From contig WTPW01000448.1 in assembly GCA_009809945.1 (NCBI GenBank), positions 189,126-253,125 of the forward strand: a stretch of 64,000 nt of DNA, read 5' to 3'. Positions 58,690 through 64,000 of this stretch are shown in pieces. Each line of letters begins with the position of its first letter. Position 1 is the stretch's first letter. Source of the stretch: Gigaspora margarita (taxonomy: Eukaryota > Glomeromycota > Glomeromycetes > Diversisporales > Gigasporaceae). Below the pieces are notes generated by a model that saw only the letters and a list, made by a program, of their open reading frames with translations, searched no databases and had not been told where the DNA came from. Position numbers and translations under genes: made by a program.

Positions 58690-59031
58690 AGAAATTAAGC
58701 TAAAAATTAAATTATAAATTCTTAAATCTATATCTTTTAAATAAAAAAAAGTTTAAAAAATTTTATGCTATAGTTTTTGAGATAATTAAGTTTAAATAAA
58801 ATTTTAGATTTTTACATTTGACCAATTTTCTAAATTTTACTATAGTTTCATAGTAACTAGAATTACTGAATATAGTAATATATAAACTTAAAATTTTTAT
58901 TAATAAACTAGCATTTTTTTAAATAAAGTTATTTAGCATAACAAATTGCATATATTTTTAAAAATTTTATAATTTTTTAAAAAATATTTATTTAATTACT
59001 ATATATAGTAATAAATTACTATATATGGGGG
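58690..59031. repeat. AT-rich dispersed repeat, inverted relative of 63460-63665
   Basis: Words such as GCATAACAAATTGCATAT and TTACTATATATAGTAATAAA match the reverse complement of 63460-63665 (ATAACAAATTACATACAATC, AATTACTATATATAG). Low complexity makes the boundaries uncertain. Confidence 0.45.
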
Positions 59032-59290
59032 ATGTCTAAAGCCTGGCACCTTATGAAATTATCCAATTTTTCTGATTTTCTGATTTTTAGAGTTAGGGTT
59101 AGAGTTGAATTAGAGAGAAGTTTATTTATTTATAGTATAAAATCGCATTTCTAACACTTTTACTTAGTCAACCAAGGCTGGTTTAGATAGCTATTGTCTA
59201 TATATTTTACTTTTTTGTCTTTGCCATCTTGCTTTGTTTTGCCTGGGTTATATATCGGGTAATTTTATAAGGTGCTAGGCTTTAGATGAT
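59032..59290. mobile_element. Probable MITE, about 259 bp
   Basis: TCTAAAGCCTGGCACCTTATG (left) and the reverse complement of ATAAGGTGCTAGGCTTTAGA (right) are inverted ends. The interior has GAGTTAGGGTTAGAG. The target duplication is unclear. Confidence 0.65.
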
Positions 59291-60408
59291 CTAGGACTCC
59301 TGAATATATGCATAAAACATTCGTAGTACACTTAGACTAAATTTTTTAAAATGTTTATCATACAGTTACACAAATTTTATTTTTTTAATAACAACTTAAC
59401 TCAACCTTTGATGTACACTTAATTAATAAAATCAAAAAATATGTCGTACAGTTACTTATTGTGCAAGAATAGTTAGTCGTACATAATATATAAATATAAT
59501 ATATATAACATACAAAATTTAATAAACCTAGTAAAATCAATAATAGTGACATTATTTATTTATTGTGTATAATTTAGTATCAACTTTATATACCTGTCTC
59601 TTAATTAATTCTAGAACAATATTAATATTGTTTGCTTAAGTATTACAATGATTGGTATGTACTGTATAGAGAATATATATAATTTAACTCAATAGTTACT
59701 AGCAGATAAGTTTCTATTTTACTTGAATAAGATAGCTGTGCAGCATGTGATACCACACAGGACCAGTACGATCACGTGTGCCAGGTAAGAGAGAACTTGT
59801 CACCGATTTTCATTTATATTTTTTTACTGGCCTTAATCTATTGGTTTTACCTTATTGATACATAATATAATTGAAAGTTGATAATTGTTAAAAGTGAATA
59901 GAATTTAAATGATTATGTTAATCATACATGTATTTTTTTTTGAAATACATTAAAGGAACTTCATACTTATTCCTGATAGGAAAATTGGACCAGATCAGAA
60001 TAGGTTGGTGTCAGATAGGCATGGGTCAAGAACTAGATTTGAATGAGTATGGTCCGAATTGGTATGGATTTCATGGACTGTGTGGGACTGTATGCTCATG
60101 TCAATTGGATGGTAAATGACTCAGCAGTTTACTAGTTGAAGCTTGGCACAGGTAATGAATGTATATTCATGTCCCAATGCAATAATGATATGGATTAACT
60201 ATTAAAACATAAATTTACCTAAATATTAATGTAAGATAAGCAAGCTAACTGCATATAAAGTAATATTTTGTAAAGAATTTTTTTTGTCAGGACATACGGA
60301 GGTTTATCACTAAAATCAAGCTCTTTTTTTTTTAAAAAAAAATCATTTACTGATCTTTTGCTCTCCACAAAATGATCCAATACATATCACAAACCAACAC
60401 GTGTGATG
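59291..60408. other. AT-rich intergenic DNA
   Basis: Repeats of TGTACACTTAATTA / TCGTACAGTTACT words at 59330-59480 resemble 63230-63440. The frame at 59928-60119 has no recognisable features. A T9A9 self-complementary run lies at about 60326-60343. Confidence 0.4.
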
Positions 60409-60900
60409 TAACATACACATATATGTCACCTGAACATACCATTTCATATGTCATGATATTAAGTGCCACCTTTGCTATAATGTCTGTTGTGATGGGCAAA
60501 ATTTGAGTGGCATAGCAAAGGCTGAAATTGGGCTGCGTTGAATTCATTTTTTTTTTTAGTTAAAATTATTGTAATAGATTGGCAGTAAATGAATTAAAAT
60601 CAAAAGTATAGAAAGATACTTAAAAGTTTTAAGAATTTTAAGTATTGAAAGATACTTAAGAGTTTAAATATAGAAGATACTTAAAAAGTTCTAAATATAG
60701 AAAGCTTTGAAAGAGTTTTAAAAAAGATTCTTTTTAATCATTTTTTAGTCTGTAAAAGAAAGTATATAAGAGCTCAAAGTTTGCCTTAAAATAAAGTAAT
60801 TCAGTAGAGTTAAACTCATTAAAGTACTATAAAAAATTTTATTACAAACCTCAGTCGTTATTCAGTAACTTGCACATGAAAAAGCCATTGTGGTTTATAT
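60409..60900 (+). mobile_element. LTR-like fossil, probable solo LTR, copy 2
   Basis: It has the same block order as 39459-40065: TGTAACATACAC, GAGTGGCATAGCAAA, repeats of GAAAGATACTTAAGAGTTTAA, then AAAGTATATAAGAGCTCAAA and GCCTTAAAATAAAG. Diverged from copy 1 by many substitutions, so old. No internal coding region of a retroelement nearby. Family not decided and right boundary approximate. Confidence 0.5.
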
Positions 60901-61103
60901 TGGTAATAACGTAAAGTAAATTAGTTTGTATTAAAGGTATCATAATTTCTTTGTGAATTTTATAAAAATTTCTGTTACAAACTTACCCGACAGATAATAC
61001 ATTTTAAGTTTGAGTTTGTATCAAAATTCTTGTAGCTTTTATCAAGAATTACTGTAAAAATTCTCATGTAAAACTTGCTCATTATTCTGTTAATAATAGT
61101 ATT

Positions 61104-61356
61104 GGCTGCTATCAATAGAAATAAGTTAGTTTGACATTTTAAAAATAATTAATACATTTACTTTCACACTCTTATCTCATTGAATATTGAAGCTATCTTG
61201 ATGATTTAATAGTCAAAAGAAAGCCTATGATCTAAGCTTCTTATGAATATTAAATCATCAAGATAGCTTCAATATTCAATGAGATATGAGCTGTAAAAAT
61301 AAAGGTATTGATTTTTTTAAGATATCGATCTGCCTTATTTCTATTGACAGCAGCTC
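61104..61356. mobile_element. Foldback element with a perfect 38-bp inverted repeat
   Basis: The arms 61174-61211 and 61248-61285 are perfect inverted copies (38 bp, beginning ATCTCATTGAATATTGAAGC) around a 36-base loop. Outer arms GGCTGCTATCAATAGAAATAA (61104) and TTATTTCTATTGACAGCAGC (61335) extend the fold to 253 bp. No target duplication found. Confidence 0.8.
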
Positions 61357-62380
61357 ATATGTGGGTGGAATTGAATTAGTTCATGTTAAAATTATTATAG
61401 TCTCTATCATGGTTACTGTTATACATGAGGACGAAGCATTTCGGGTTTAAAAACCTGAAATTAAAATTTGAAGACGAAATTGTTTTTGACCTATTTTACT
61501 TGAAAGATGAAATTATTTGATACTTTTTTTGAATAGACGAAATTATAAGGAACATATCTATATAAATTTTATTTGCTCTTCCTTATAAAAAATTTTAATT
61601 TTCTCTAATGAAGACGAAATAGGCCTTTTTTAAAAATCAATTTCAGTAGCATCACTAGTTACTGTTATAAACCTTGCCATTCTGGTGAGACACAGTATGT
61701 GACTCACTAACGCATGTTATTAATATTATCCATATCTCAGTTAATTTAAAGATAGAAATATGCACATAATGAATGGAAGTATATTTGTTAAATTTCAAAG
61801 ATACAGTGTATAATGATTGTAAGTTGATTTTTTTTTATAAAAAAAAAATAAATATAAATAATTAACTGATTATTAATTCATAGTAATAGACAATTACGAA
61901 TATGACGAATTATTATGAAATTAACATGCAAATGAACAAAATTACTGATTTAAATAGTGTCGTCACTTAAATTTTCTCATGGTCTAACTATGGTTTTTGG
62001 ATATATCAAATCATAAACAGTTGAATTTTTTTTTATTATTATTATGGTTTTTGCTCAGCTTAGCACAGCTCAATATAGCTTAGCTCAACAGCTGTAATAC
62101 TTAAAGTTGCTTTTTTTATGCATTTTTTCACTTAAATAAGCTAGTAAGATTAGCTAATTGGCGCAAAAATTTGAGTTCACAAACTTGAGTGCGCTGTTTT
62201 ACCATGTTAAAGATCAAAAAATTTATCCAGTAAATAAAAAATTATATAGCGAATATTCTACACCATCAATCATAATGTCAGCTCTGCATCATATATAATT
62301 AATAATCAGTTGCGTCATATTTGTATTATAAATGTGATCTACATGCGGTAGAGGTTTTATCCAATCAAAAATTTTGTATT
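61357..62380. other. AT-rich intergenic DNA
   Basis: 61430-61620 repeats the word AAGACGAAAT several times. No gene or boundary recognised. Confidence 0.4.
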
Positions 62381-62895
62381 CGGATATTCATTTGGTCAAT
62401 CTTTTTAATATTCAAATATTCATTCAAAAATTTTGAAAATATTCAATGAATATTCACTGAATATTCATTGAATATTAAATATAGTACTAAATATAAAAAA
62501 AAATAAAGTAGCATAATTCAAAAACAAATAATTTTAAAAAATTCTCTTTAAGAAATTTGTTGTCTTAATCCAAAGCTACAATTTTGTTGAAGTAGATATT
62601 TATTTAATTTATAATTATAAAAGTTATAATATTTAAAGTTTATATATATTTAAAAATTTGGTATTGAAAATTAGTTATATATATTTTTTAACTAATTAGA
62701 ATTTATTATACAAAAATTAGCCAATCATATTTGATTATTAATATCAAAATTTGCTACTTTTAATATATATATATTCAATGAATATTCAATGAATATATTT
62801 AGTGAAAATTTTAAATATTCGAATATTCATTTGGTGAAAATTTTATATATTCAAATATTCAAACATTCAGTAAATATTTGAATAAAACATTCATC
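62380..62895. repeat. AATATTCA-rich palindromic low-complexity repeat
   Basis: AATATTCATTGAATATT, ATTCAATGAATATTCA and AATATTCATTTGGT words cluster at 62380-62480 and again at 62770-62890, in both orientations. They may be the two ends of one decayed element. Confidence 0.5.
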
Positions 62896-63674
62896 AGATC
62901 AGACCTCTAACATGCGGGTTATATGCAAAAATCTTAACTCCTTCCAAAAACGAATAAATAAAAATCATTACTCCTACCAAAAAAAGGATTTTTTAAAAAT
63001 CAGCATAGTGGACATCAAAAAAGTTGAACGATACCATCCCTCCACATTTCATGTTGCACATTCCATGTGATTGTACTGGTATAAAGGTCTCTTTAGTACT
63101 ATAATATAATATTGTTGCTTCACAAAAAGATATAACTTTTGTGGATTACAACATTATATAAAATTGAATATAACCAATTTCAATTAATAGAAATTTTAAA
63201 ACATAAATATAATTATTAACTTTTACTTTTTTTAAAGTAATATAATTTTAAACATTTATTATATCTTTGTCATACATTAATTTATTTTTAATTAAAACTA
63301 TGTTGTACACTTAATTATAAATTTAAAATTATTATTTAAACATATATCGTACACTTAAACTGTTGCTTTAATGTTTGTATACACTTTATAATAAAATTTA
63401 AGCATACACTTATATAAAGTTTAAAGACAAAGGTTATATATATATATAATATTAGTATTCAGGGGTCCTGATGACCTCTATATATAGTAATTAATGTAAT
63501 TTTGAATTAATAATTGTATTACTATACATAGAAATAATAACTACTTTAAAATTTTTTAAAATTTTATAAAAATTTGAGATTGTATGTAATTTGTTATACT
63601 GAATAAATTTTACTTATTTTTGAAATCCAATTAGCTTAATAAAAAATTAATTTTTGCTATACAGTTATTATTTT

Positions 63675-63711
<37 letters not shown>

Positions 63712-64000
63712 GCATGGACTTTAAACCATGTAACTTTTTATTAACTATTTTTGTCATGATTAACACCTTTTTAAGATCATTTTTAAGTTACATATATAAT
63801 TTGTGCTACCTATTAGTCACTTAGTCACCCAATTTGTCCATTAACGGCTATACTTCCTCTAATTCTAACTTAGTATTTATGTATTTCACCACAATTACTA
63901 ATCTAGAGTGACTATAGCTACCTACTAACAGATTAATTCATGTCCCACTCATGCTTAACCTGCATGTTCAGAGATCATTCCTAAATCGTACATGCTGTGC
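62896..64000. other. AT-rich DNA with a poly(T) run
   Basis: 63230-63440 repeats GTACACTTAA words. 63460-63665 is the inverted relative of 58690-59031. 63677-63708 is a run of 32 T, possibly a retroposon tail on the minus strand, without an identified body. No gene seen. Confidence 0.45.

Overview
The window is eukaryotic DNA that is about three quarters A+T. It is gene-poor and packed with short non-autonomous transposons. I favour an arbuscular mycorrhizal fungus (Glomeromycotina, Rhizophagus-like). The reasons are the base composition, a single-exon F-box-like gene of a type that is heavily expanded in those genomes, a decayed spliced gene with a C-terminal CGHGYH zinc-finger tail that I recall as multi-copy there, and a fossil family B DNA polymerase. 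This assignment is inference; no rRNA or tRNA gene is present to settle it.

Layout. 1-4.2 kb: a fossil polymerase of a Polinton/Maverick-type element on the minus strand, interrupted by a foldback element, then a GGTACC-rich repeat. 5.6-7.9 kb: a cluster of related Harbinger-like MITEs and a short tandem array. 8-18 kb: mostly plain AT-rich DNA with hAT-like and mariner-like MITEs and two short conserved minus-strand exons. 19.3-22.0 kb: a dead four-exon gene. 23.7-25.0 kb: the only clearly intact protein gene, an F-box-like protein of 406 residues on the minus strand, with MITEs on both sides. 25-30.9 kb: more MITEs and plain DNA. 30.9-34.6 kb: the densest part, a stack of nested insertions that includes a MULE-like element made of six palindromes. 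35.8-42.4 kb: an inverted segmental duplication whose two arms flank a nested hAT element, an assembly gap of 697 N, an LTR-like fossil and a simple-sequence array. 43-54 kb: diverged duplicated DNA, hairpins and several well-bounded MITEs. 54-56 kb: minisatellites. 56.1-56.8 kb: a tRNA-derived SINE with a 14-bp target duplication. 57-64 kb: AT-rich satellites, a 183-bp MITE, a second LTR-like fossil and a perfect 38-bp foldback.

The strongest results are element boundaries proved by target-site duplications. hAT-like elements with exact 8-bp duplications: 13073-13225, 25180-25414, 33049-33346, 37477-38830, 45698-45831 and 58495-58677 (two more with 7 of 8). Harbinger-like elements with TTA or TAA duplications: 33551-33896, 51196-51507 and 52059-52286. 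A Mutator-like element with a 9-bp duplication: 30948-32183. Mariner-like elements flanked by TA: 12398-12657, 34288-34524 and 52695-52809. No operon-like or functionally linked set of genes is visible. The window is best read as a transposon graveyard around one host gene.
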